A stretch of 12,829 nucleotides of DNA from JASFBA01 sp036172265 (GTDB lineage: Bacteria > Chloroflexota > Chloroflexia > DTKN01), in assembly GCA_036172265.1 (NCBI GenBank), contig JASFBA010000047.1:1-12829 (forward strand), given 5' to 3'. The position numbers and the translations under genes are program-made. This document shows positions 6,069 to 12,829 of the stretch, in pieces (the stretch's first letter is position 1; each line of letters starts with the position of its first letter). Under the pieces are notes generated by a model, which searched no databases, was not told the origin of the DNA, and worked only from the letters and a program-made list of their open reading frames with translations.

Positions 6069-7097
6069 CTACCCAAACTGCCGCAGGAAACGCAGGTCTC
6101 CGGAGAAGAACCAGCGGATGTCGTCGATGCAGTACTTGAGCATGGCGATGCGCTCCGGCCCCATGCCAAAGGCAAAACCGCTCACCCGGTTAGGGTCATA
6201 CCCGCCGTTGCGCAGGACGACAGGGTGGACCATTCCGGCCCCCATAATCTCCACCCAGCCGCTATATTTGCAGACCCGGCAGCCCTTCCCGCCGCAGAGG
6301 ATACAGTCCATATCCACCTCGACGCTCGGCTCGGTGAAGGGGAAGTAACTGCAGCGAAAGCGCACCCGGCGTTCCGGCCCGAACATCCGTCGGGTGAACT
6401 CGATGATCACCCCCTTGAGGTCGGCCATCGTGATCTGTTCTCCGATCGCCAGCCCTTCCACCTGATGGAACATGCTCTCCGAACGGGCCGTGACCTGCTC
6501 GTAGCGGTAGCACTTGCCGGGCAGGATGACGCGGATCGGTTCCGGGCAGTAGGCACGCATGGTCCAGATCTGGCCCGGCGAGGTGTGAGTACGCAGCAGG
6601 ATGCCGGGCCGGGTGGTGTAGAAGGTGCTCCACATATCGCGGGCCGGGTGGTGGGGAGGGATGTTCAGGAGTTGGAAGTTGCGCTCGTCCGTCTCCACAT
6701 CCGGGCTGTCAAAGACCTGAAAGCCCATTTCGGCAAAGATGGCATAGATCTGGCGCAGAACCCGGGTGCTCACGTGGAGATGGCCGATGGCCGGGGGCCG
6801 GCCGGGGAGGGTAACGTCCACCCGTTCGGCCTGGAAGGCCCGTTCCAGTGCCTCCTCGCTCAGGGCCCGGGCCTTTTTCTCGCCGGCCGCCTCCAGTTCG
6901 GCCCGCAGTTCGTTGGCCGCCCTTCCGGCCGCCGGCCGTTCCTCGGCCGGAAGGGTGCCCAGACTGCGCAGGATCTCGCTCACCCGGCCCTTTTTCCCCA
7001 GGTAGGCACGCTGCCATTCCTCCAGGGCCTCCAGGGTGCCGGCCTGCTCCAGCCGGAACAAAGCCTCTTCTCGCAGCGCCCGCAACCGCTCCAGCAT
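6069..7097 (-). CDS. pheS: Phenylalanine--tRNA ligase alpha subunit
   Basis: The catalytic alpha chain of the (alpha-beta)2 enzyme that charges tRNA-Phe. The 342-residue product has the usual length. Residues 1-90 form the charged helical N-terminal arm. The class II core follows, with motif 2 at 194-216 (GKCYRYEQ...MFHQVEGL) and motif 3 at 307-330 (GFAFGMGPERIAMLKYCIDD). A cysteine group at residues 265, 268, 273 and 276 (CILCGGKGCRVC) precedes the conserved GWVEIMGAGMVHP; this insertion is common in part of the family. The start has AGGAGG four bases upstream. The product appears intact. The beta-subunit gene pheT, normally immediately downstream, is not there: a 389-base degraded gap and then gcvH follow, so pheT must be elsewhere. 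Confidence 0.96.
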   Translation of the reverse strand: MLERLRALREEALFRLEQAGTLEALEEWQRAYLGKKGRVSEILRSLGTLPAEERPAAGRAANELRAELEAAGEKKARALSEEALERAFQAERVDVTLPGRPPAIGHLHVSTRVLRQIYAIFAEMGFQVFDSPDVETDERNFQLLNIPPHHPARDMWSTFYTTRPGILLRTHTSPGQIWTMRAYCPEPIRVILPGKCYRYEQVTARSESMFHQVEGLAIGEQITMADLKGVIIEFTRRMFGPERRVRFRCSYFPFTEPSVEVDMDCILCGGKGCRVCKYSGWVEIMGAGMVHPVVLRNGGYDPNRVSGFAFGMGPERIAMLKYCIDDIRWFFSGDLRFLRQFG

Positions 7098-7131
7098 GGC
7101 ACCTCCTCGGCGACGGTTCTTCTATCCAGGC

Positions 7132-7160
7132 AAGATACCACAGCCCCGAACGGGTGTCAA
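7132..7160 (-). promoter_or_regulatory. Promoter of pheS
   Basis: On the minus strand TTGACA (7160-7155) and TATCTT (7137-7132) are 17 bases apart. The start of transcription would be near 7126, giving a leader of roughly 28 bases, too short for a T-box or an attenuator peptide. Confidence 0.7.
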
Positions 7161-7177
7161 ATCCTGCCCCGAAGTAC

Positions 7178-7205
7178 TTGACATCCGGCCGGCCGATGGT
7201 ATAAT
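7178..7205 (+). promoter_or_regulatory. Promoter of the large secreted protease gene
   Basis: TTGACA (7178-7183) and TATAAT (7200-7205) are both perfect sigma70 hexamers, 16 bases apart. The spacer contains CCGGCCGGCC inside a near-palindrome (7182-7198, ATCC...GAT), a possible operator, though GGCCGG strings are common throughout this DNA. The pheS promoter runs the other way, its -35 only 17 bases from this -35. The transcript would carry a leader of about 120 bases. Confidence 0.75.
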
Positions 7206-7245
7206 GAAAATTAGGTTCGGTGCGGCTTCTTTCCCGGAAAGGCCA

Positions 7246-7281
7246 ATGTCTATGCCAACTTCTCTGCCAGAAAGGAGGTGA
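7246..7281 (+). CDS. Possible 11-codon leader peptide
   Basis: ATG at 7246 opens the frame MSMPTSLPERR and stops at TGA 7279-7281. GGAAAGG lies a few bases before the ATG, preceded by a small CTTTCC/GGAAAG hairpin (7229-7241). Its last codons, AGG AGG TGA, are themselves part of an extended Shine-Dalgarno sequence. It lies in the transcribed leader of the protease gene and ends 52 bases before that start codon. Translation is not shown; it may be a chance frame. Confidence 0.25.
   Translation: MSMPTSLPERR
7269..7281 (+). promoter_or_regulatory. Extended Shine-Dalgarno sequence in the protease leader
   Basis: AGAAAGGAGGTGA is a 13-base perfect complement to the conserved 3' end of bacterial 16S rRNA. 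No ATG or GTG follows at normal spacing. The nearest in-frame candidate is TTG at 7292, 13 bases past the GGAGG core, which would add 14 residues (LFPEGRFLFERRKK after the start) to the protease. The ATG at 7334 has its own GAGGAGG at 7321-7327 with a 6-base gap. Confidence 0.45.
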
Positions 7282-7333
7282 ATCCGTCGCATTGTTCCCG
7301 GAGGGTCGTTTTTTATTCGAGAGGAGGAAAAAA

Positions 7334-10300
7334 ATGGCAAAACGTCTCTTTCCCGTGCTGGTTCTCCTGATGATGGTGCTCGGGCTGCTGCCCCAGGCCG
7401 CTACCCAGGCCCAAGGACCCCAGCCCGAAGGCCGGCAGCCGGGCAAGGTTATGCTCTCCCAGCCCCTCCAACTTCAAGGGCCGGCCCGCGCCCCCAAGCC
7501 GGCCGATTCCTCGTCCTCGGCGCAGACGCCCCACCAGCCGGGGGCCTGGCATCAACTAGCCCATCCCCCCTTCGACTACACCCGCTTCGACTGCGTCTTC
7601 GTCCCTGGCCCGGCCGACCAACCCTGGGCCAACAAGATCTACTGCCCCGGCGGCCGTACCGGCGGCGCCACCGAAGCCCCCGACATCTGGATGTTTGACC
7701 CGGTCTCCCTGACCTGGACCGACACCGGTGTGGACGTGGTGGAGGACGTCTCCAACTATACCGCCAACCTGGTCTATGACGACGGCACCGGCCGCGGGCC
7801 GGCCATCTACATCATCGGCGGCTATAACGCCGACGGCTCCCCTGCCGGCAACATCGGCACGGTGCAGCGCTTCTACCCCCAGACCGGCGAGGCCGAGGCC
7901 CTGCCCGCAGCCGATGACTGGACCGTCACGGTGGCTGGTTTCCTGATCGGCGCCATGGGCACGGCCGTGGTGAACGACGTCATCTACGTCTTCGGCGGGT
8001 GGGAAAGCCAGGCTGCGCCCTACTTCTACGACGGCACCTGGGCCTTTGACCCCAAGCAACTCTCCGGCTCCCGCTGGACCAACCTGGGCGTCACGATCAC
8101 CCCGGCCCGCTCCTACCTCCAGGTCGCCGTCCAGGATGACGTGATCTATGCCATCGGCGGCATCTACCAGTACGCCGCCGGCGACATGGTGCCGACTCCC
8201 GTGGTCGAGGCGCTGGACACGCACAACATCGCCGCCGGCTGGCAGGCCAAGGCCTCGATGCCGGTCGCCTCCGGCGAGGGCCGCGGCTTCGGCTTCGACG
8301 CCGATACCCTGGCCCCGCCTCCCTGGGGCGGCCACATCTATGTGGCCGGCGGCGGCGACTGGCCGGCCTCCTCCGCCGAGGCCATGGAATACAACGTCCT
8401 TACCGATTCCTGGGACCAGACCTTCCCCGACCTGAACCAGGCCCGCCGCGACCACGCTGGCGTCTTTGTGCCGCTTTGCACCGCAGACCCGAACGACGGC
8501 CTGCCGGGGCTGTGGGTCTTTGGCGGGCGCATGGGGAGCGACGCCCCGCCCTACGGCGACCCGGAGTACTACCCGCTCCCGTGCGCCGTCGAATGCCGCA
8601 TCCTGGTCGTGGACGACGACTGGGACTATGGCAGCCCCAACCACGGCGGCCGGCCCTATTACACCTCCACCCTGGATTCCCTGGGCTACCCCTACACCGT
8701 CTGGGATACCGTCTCCCAGGGACAGCCCACCGCCGCCGATATGGCTCCCTACGACGTGGTCCTGTGGTTCACCGGCTACGCCTGGCAGAACGGCGTCTTC
8801 ACCCCGGACAACGAGACCCAGGTGGCCGCCTACCTGGACGGCGGCGGCAACTTTATCCTCTCCTCCCAGGAGTACCACTACGAGGCCGGGACGATCACGC
8901 CCTTTATGCAGAACTACCTGGGCGTTGCCGATATGACCGACGACGTGACCGAACTGGATCCTGTGGGCAACGCCGGCAACCCCATCGGCAACGGGCTGGG
9001 GCCCTATGCTATGGCCCGGCCGGATGACTGGGATATCTACTGGCCCACCGGCGGCTTTGAAGGCCCCTACGACGACTATGCCAACGCCGGCCCCGGTGCG
9101 GACGAGCCGTTCCGCTACAACGCCTCGAACCAGAACAACTCCACCAACTACGACGGCGGCATCTTCAAGACCGCCTTCCTGGCCTGGCCCTTCGAGTGGA
9201 TCGACACCGTGCAAGAGCGGGCCGAGATCCTGGGCGCGGCGTTGAACTGGATGTGCGCCCCGGCCGGCCTCCCCCAGGTCGTGCTCCTGCCGCCCTACCA
9301 GGAGGGCAACGGCGATCCGGGCACGGCGGTGGTCTATAACCTCACCCTGGGGAACTACCTGGGCTATTCCGACACCTTCGCCCTCACCTATACCGCCCTC
9401 TGGCCCACTACCGGCCCGGCCACCATCGGCCCCCTGGCGAACAACGCCGTGGTCTCTTTCAACGTCACGGTGACCATCCCGGCCGACGCCGCCTGCCTGG
9501 ATGAGGATATCGCCCGGGTCGTGGCCGCGGATTCGACCGGCACCTACACCGACTCGGCCGAAATCCGCACCATCGCCGGCCCCTTCTGGCAGGTGGAGAG
9601 CAACGCCAACGCCGAAGGAGCCCACTGGATGGCCTTTGCCTGCACCGATGGCTACGGCATCTCCGGCACCTGCTTCTACGCCGGCGGCTTGGGCCCGGGC
9701 AACACCGTCACCGGACACGCCCAGGCCTATGACATCGCCACCGGCGTCTGGAGCGACCTGCCCAACATGCCCATCCCGGTCTTTGGCGCGGTGGGCGGTT
9801 TCCTGGGCGGCCGGTTCTGCGTGGCCGGCGGCTACACCACCACCGCGGGCAACTGGGGCGGCACCTACGCCCTGCAGTGCTACGACCCGACGACCAACCT
9901 CTGGAGCACCGGCCCCGACATCCCCGGCCCGCCGGAGATCGGCGGCGCGGGCGGCGCGGCCGGCGGCGTGGTGGACGGCGTCCTGCACGTGACCGGTGGT
10001 TGCGGGGCCAACACCTGCGCGAGCAACCAGCACTTTGCCTTCGACGGCACGGCCTGGACGGCGCTGGCACCTCTCCCCGACTTCCTGATCTTCCACGGCG
10101 CGGCGGCCGGCGAGGGCAAATTCTACGTCGGCGGCGATTACACCGGCCTGAGCGGCTTCTATGAGTACGACATCCTCAACGATGCCTGGATCCCGCGGGC
10201 GAGCCTCCCGGCCGGGGCCGGGAAAAAGTCCCCGGTCGGCGCGGTGGTCGCCGGCGGCGGTGCCTTCTGGTGGGGCGGCGACCTGGGCAACTGGTCCGGC

Positions 10301-12829
10301 GTCCAGAACACCACCTGGTACTACGACCCCGTGGTCAACGCCTGGGTGGAGTTTACCGCCCTCCTGAACACGGCCACCACCGGGGCCGGCGGGGGGAAGG
10401 CCTCCGGCCGGCTCTGGAACTTTGGCGGAAGCATCGGTGTCGGCCCGATCCTCCCACCGCCGCACGAGTCGCTGGAGTACTGCATCCCGCCCTCGCCTGG
10501 CGCGGGCGCCCTCCTCGGCCACATCTACGACGCCAACACCGGGCTGGGCATCGCCAACGCCAACGTCCAGTTGCAGGGGGTGAGCGACCCCAACTTCTGG
10601 GAGGATCGCCGCAGCGGCCCCGACGGCGGCTATGCCTTCGACCCGCTTATCTCCGGCACCTACCTGCTCCACGTCATGGGGATGGACTATTACAACCGGT
10701 ACAACATCGGCCCGATCGCCGTAACCGCGGGCATCACCACCGTCGTGGACGTCAACCTGGCCGCTTCCTGGCCGGACCTCTCGGTCCCCACTGTGAGCAT
10801 TATCCTGCCGCCGAACTCCGCCGGCACTTTCGAGGTGACGCTGGCCAACACCGGCACCGGCGATTTGCACTTCCATGTCTCCGAAATCCCGGCCGACGGC
10901 ATCTTCTTCCCCGAGGGGACGCCGCAGGGCGTGGATGCCCAGGTCTACCGAGATCTGGCCGCTTCCCCCGACGGCATGGCCACCTTCATCGTCTACCTGA
11001 AGGAGCAGGCAGACCTTTCGGCGGCCTTTGCCATGAAGGACTGGGTGGCCCGCGGCCGCTACGTCCTGGATGCGCTGCGCAGGACGGCCGAGCGCACCCA
11101 GGCCGGGCTGCTTTCGGAACTGGACAAGGCCGGTGTTGAATTCAGGTCCCACTACATCGTCAACGCTGTGGTGGTGCGGGGCAACCTCAGCCTCCTGGAG
11201 CGCATCGCCGCCCGGCCGGAAGTGGCCTTTATCGGGCCCAACACCGCCATCCCAGCCCCTCGCCCGGTCTCCATCGATCCGAGTGCGGACGGGCATCCGG
11301 AGGCGATCGAGTGGAACATCCAGAAGGTCCGGGCCGATGGCGTCTGGGCCGACTTTGGGGTCACCGGCCAGGGCATCGTCGTTTCCAACATTGACACCGG
11401 CGTGCAGTACGACCACCCGGCGCTGGTGAACCAGTACCGGGGCAACCTGGGCGGAGGCACCTACGACCACAACTACAACTGGTGGGACCCCTACGGGCAG
11501 TTCCCCAGCGTACCCGGCGATGTGCTACAACATGGCACGCACACCATGGGCACCATTTGCGGCAGCGACGATCCGGCCCACCCGATTACCGCCACCAACG
11601 CCATCGGCGTGGCCCCTGGTGCTCGGTGGATCGCCTGCAAGGGCTTTGACAACAACACCGGCTACGGCTACGACGCCGAACTCCTGGAATGCGCCGAGTT
11701 CATCCTGGCCCCGTGGAATCTCACCGGCACCAATCCCATGCCCGACCTGCGGCCGCATGTGGTCAACAACTCCTGGGGCGGCGGGCCGGCCCAGTGGTGG
11801 TACATGCAGTCCATGTACGCCTGGCGGGCGGCCGGCATCTTCCCCTCTTTCTCCGGCGGGAACGCGGGCCCCGGTTGCGGCACGGTGCACAGCCCCAGCG
11901 ACAACCCCAACGTCCTCTCGACCGGCGCCACCGACATCAATGACAACATCGCTGGCTTCTCCAGCCGTGGGCCGGCCGATGTGACCGGCATCCGCAAGCC
12001 GGACGTCTCTGCTCCTGGAGTAAACATCCGTTCCAGCATCCCCGGCAGCGGCTACCAGGGCGGATGGAACGGTACCTCCATGGCCTCGCCCCACACCTCT
12101 GGGGAAGCGGCGCTCATCTGGGCAGCCCAACCCGATCTCATCGGCAACGTCCAGCAGACCTACTGGGTGATCGAGCAGAGCGCCCTCGGCCTCACCTCCA
12201 CCCAACTCTGCGGCGACGATGTGCCCGGCGGCATCCCCAACAACGTCTTCGGCTGGGGCCGCATCGACGCCTATGAGGCGGTAAGCCTGTCCCTAAGCGC
12301 CAACTGGGATATCCCCTGGCTGGAGGTTGACCCAACCCAAGGGGTGGTCACGCCGAGCGATGTGACCACCTTTACCCTCTCCTTCACCACAACGGGCCTG
12401 GCGGTCGGCCAGTGCTACACCGGCACCCTGAAGTTCGAGTTCAACGACCCCTACGTCCACGAGGTCCTGATGCCGGTGAAACTGTGCGTCCAGGCGGCAC
12501 CCTGTATCCCCATCAAAAGCGCCGACTTCGCCTGGTCGCCGATCACGCCGACGGTGGGGCAGGCAACACTCTTCACGGCAACGGTTACGCCGCCCACGGC
12601 GACGACGCCCATCACCTACACCTGGGACTTTGGCGACGGCCATACGGCGGTATCCACCGTCCCGACGGTGACCCACGCCTACACCGCTACGGGCACCTAC
12701 ACCGTCACCTTGAGGGTGCGGAACGCCTGCACGCCGGAGCCTGTCCGCTGGAAGCACGTCTTGACCGTGGAGGCGGCTCCGCCGCCTGTATACAAGATTT
12801 ACCTGCCGCTCGTCTTCAAGGGATACACC
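7334..12829 (+). CDS. Giant secreted subtilisin-like (S8) protease with two kelch-like propellers, PKD domain; 3' end at or past window edge
   Basis: One open frame of 1832 codons reaches the last base. Approximate order: signal peptide 1-26; kelch-like repeats 84-420 (IYIIGGY, IYVFGGW, IYAIGGI, IYVAGGG, LWVFGGR); Rossmann/amidotransferase-like domain 421-640 (CRILVVDDDWDYG start); beta domain 648-747; second kelch-like set 750-1050; carboxypeptidase-regulatory-like domain 1056-1146; short beta segment to 1193; I9-like propeptide 1200-1312 (FIVYLKEQADLS); S8 domain 1326-1650; beta domain 1652-1722; PKD domain 1725-1814 with WDFGDG at 1764; tail IYLPLVFKGYT. The triad is Asp1354 (NIDTGV), His1400 (HGTHT) and Ser1582 (GTSMASPH), with oxyanion Asn1510 (GGNAGPG), so activity is expected. 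The catalytic part resembles bacillopeptidase F. The protein is exported and probably degrades external protein or binds surfaces through its propellers and PKD domain. The start has GAGGAGG six bases upstream. The frame ends exactly on a codon; the stop may be the next codon. Confidence 0.9.
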   Translation, partial: MAKRLFPVLVLLMMVLGLLPQAATQAQGPQPEGRQPGKVMLSQPLQLQGPARAPKPADSSSSAQTPHQPGAWHQLAHPPFDYTRFDCVFVPGPADQPWANKIYCPGGRTGGATEAPDIWMFDPVSLTWTDTGVDVVEDVSNYTANLVYDDGTGRGPAIYIIGGYNADGSPAGNIGTVQRFYPQTGEAEALPAADDWTVTVAGFLIGAMGTAVVNDVIYVFGGWESQAAPYFYDGTWAFDPKQLSGSRWTNLGVTITPARSYLQVAVQDDVIYAIGGIYQYAAGDMVPTPVVEALDTHNIAAGWQAKASMPVASGEGRGFGFDADTLAPPPWGGHIYVAGGGDWPASSAEAMEYNVLTDSWDQTFPDLNQARRDHAGVFVPLCTADPNDGLPGLWVFGGRMGSDAPPYGDPEYYPLPCAVECRILVVDDDWDYGSPNHGGRPYYTSTLDSLGYPYTVWDTVSQGQPTAADMAPYDVVLWFTGYAWQNGVFTPDNETQVAAYLDGGGNFILSSQEYHYEAGTITPFMQNYLGVADMTDDVTELDPVGNAGNPIGNGLGPYAMARPDDWDIYWPTGGFEGPYDDYANAGPGADEPFRYNASNQNNSTNYDGGIFKTAFLAWPFEWIDTVQERAEILGAALNWMCAPAGLPQVVLLPPYQEGNGDPGTAVVYNLTLGNYLGYSDTFALTYTALWPTTGPATIGPLANNAVVSFNVTVTIPADAACLDEDIARVVAADSTGTYTDSAEIRTIAGPFWQVESNANAEGAHWMAFACTDGYGISGTCFYAGGLGPGNTVTGHAQAYDIATGVWSDLPNMPIPVFGAVGGFLGGRFCVAGGYTTTAGNWGGTYALQCYDPTTNLWSTGPDIPGPPEIGGAGGAAGGVVDGVLHVTGGCGANTCASNQHFAFDGTAWTALAPLPDFLIFHGAAAGEGKFYVGGDYTGLSGFYEYDILNDAWIPRASLPAGAGKKSPVGAVVAGGGAFWWGGDLGNWSGVQNTTWYYDPVVNAWVEFTALLNTATTGAGGGKASGRLWNFGGSIGVGPILPPPHESLEYCIPPSPGAGALLGHIYDANTGLGIANANVQLQGVSDPNFWEDRRSGPDGGYAFDPLISGTYLLHVMGMDYYNRYNIGPIAVTAGITTVVDVNLAASWPDLSVPTVSIILPPNSAGTFEVTLANTGTGDLHFHVSEIPADGIFFPEGTPQGVDAQVYRDLAASPDGMATFIVYLKEQADLSAAFAMKDWVARGRYVLDALRRTAERTQAGLLSELDKAGVEFRSHYIVNAVVVRGNLSLLERIAARPEVAFIGPNTAIPAPRPVSIDPSADGHPEAIEWNIQKVRADGVWADFGVTGQGIVVSNIDTGVQYDHPALVNQYRGNLGGGTYDHNYNWWDPYGQFPSVPGDVLQHGTHTMGTICGSDDPAHPITATNAIGVAPGARWIACKGFDNNTGYGYDAELLECAEFILAPWNLTGTNPMPDLRPHVVNNSWGGGPAQWWYMQSMYAWRAAGIFPSFSGGNAGPGCGTVHSPSDNPNVLSTGATDINDNIAGFSSRGPADVTGIRKPDVSAPGVNIRSSIPGSGYQGGWNGTSMASPHTSGEAALIWAAQPDLIGNVQQTYWVIEQSALGLTSTQLCGDDVPGGIPNNVFGWGRIDAYEAVSLSLSANWDIPWLEVDPTQGVVTPSDVTTFTLSFTTTGLAVGQCYTGTLKFEFNDPYVHEVLMPVKLCVQAAPCIPIKSADFAWSPITPTVGQATLFTATVTPPTATTPITYTWDFGDGHTAVSTVPTVTHAYTATGTYTVTLRVRNACTPEPVRWKHVLTVEAAPPPVYKIYLPLVFKGYT

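Noticed and set aside
7098..7131. T-box or leader-peptide attenuator before pheS
   Set aside because: The leader is about 28 bases and holds no Phe-rich frame or terminator hairpin.
7556..11470. A 1304-codon open frame on the minus strand, opposite the protease gene
   Set aside because: It is in exact codon register with the protease gene, so it stops only where the sense strand uses TTA, CTA or TCA. The sense gene almost never uses these, and the frame ends at a sense CTA codon (7556-7558). The sense strand has a signal peptide, catalytic triad and promoter; the antisense product has no recognisable domain.
1..12829. CRISPR arrays, tRNA or rRNA genes, defence systems
   Set aside because: No regularly spaced repeats, cloverleaf-like sequence or defence gene families were seen on either strand. 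The abundance of GGCCGG strings reflects base composition and frequent GCC GGC codons, not an array.

Overview
The window reads as a chromosomal segment of a GC-rich bacterium, most likely a Chloroflexota (Anaerolineae-like) species. The pointers are a very large secreted S8 protease of the bacillopeptidase F type that ends in IYLPLVFKGYT (a tail I associate with secreted Chloroflexota proteins), the split two-subunit glycine dehydrogenase (gcvPA + gcvPB), and strongly C/G-ending codons. The assignment is an inference from gene content, not a database match.

Layout from left to right. Positions 1-177 hold the first 59 codons of an IS200/IS605-type tnpB on the minus strand, cut by the window edge, with a good promoter at 273-301. 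Positions 178-512 contain no convincing gene but hold a hairpin repeat (copy A, 333-357) and two terminator-like hairpins behind the next gene. Positions 513-5749 form a minus-strand block: promoter, gcvH, gcvPA, gcvPB with zero or overlapping junctions, then a 116-nt repeat-rich gap and a KimA-like APC potassium transporter. Positions 5750-6068 are a gap with a frameshifted coding remnant and copy B of the hairpin repeat in opposite orientation. Positions 6069-7097 are pheS, also on the minus strand, with its own promoter and no pheT beside it. A short divergent promoter region follows (7132-7205). From 7334 to the last base the plus strand is one open frame of 1832 codons without a stop.

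The gcv genes encode the lipoyl carrier (H) and both halves of the PLP decarboxylase (P) of the glycine cleavage system. The T-protein (gcvT) and lipoamide dehydrogenase must lie elsewhere. The large plus-strand gene has a signal peptide, a kelch-like propeller, a Rossmann/amidotransferase-like domain, a beta domain, a second kelch-like propeller, a carboxypeptidase-regulatory-like domain, an I9-like propeptide, a complete subtilisin domain, a beta domain, a PKD domain and the C-terminal tail. It is the most unusual item here.

I found no CRISPR array, tRNA, rRNA or known riboswitch. The housekeeping genes are ordinary. The points worth following up are the protease architecture and its leader, the inverted pair of hairpin repeats in the two gaps, the repeats in front of kimA, and the coding remnant next to pheS.
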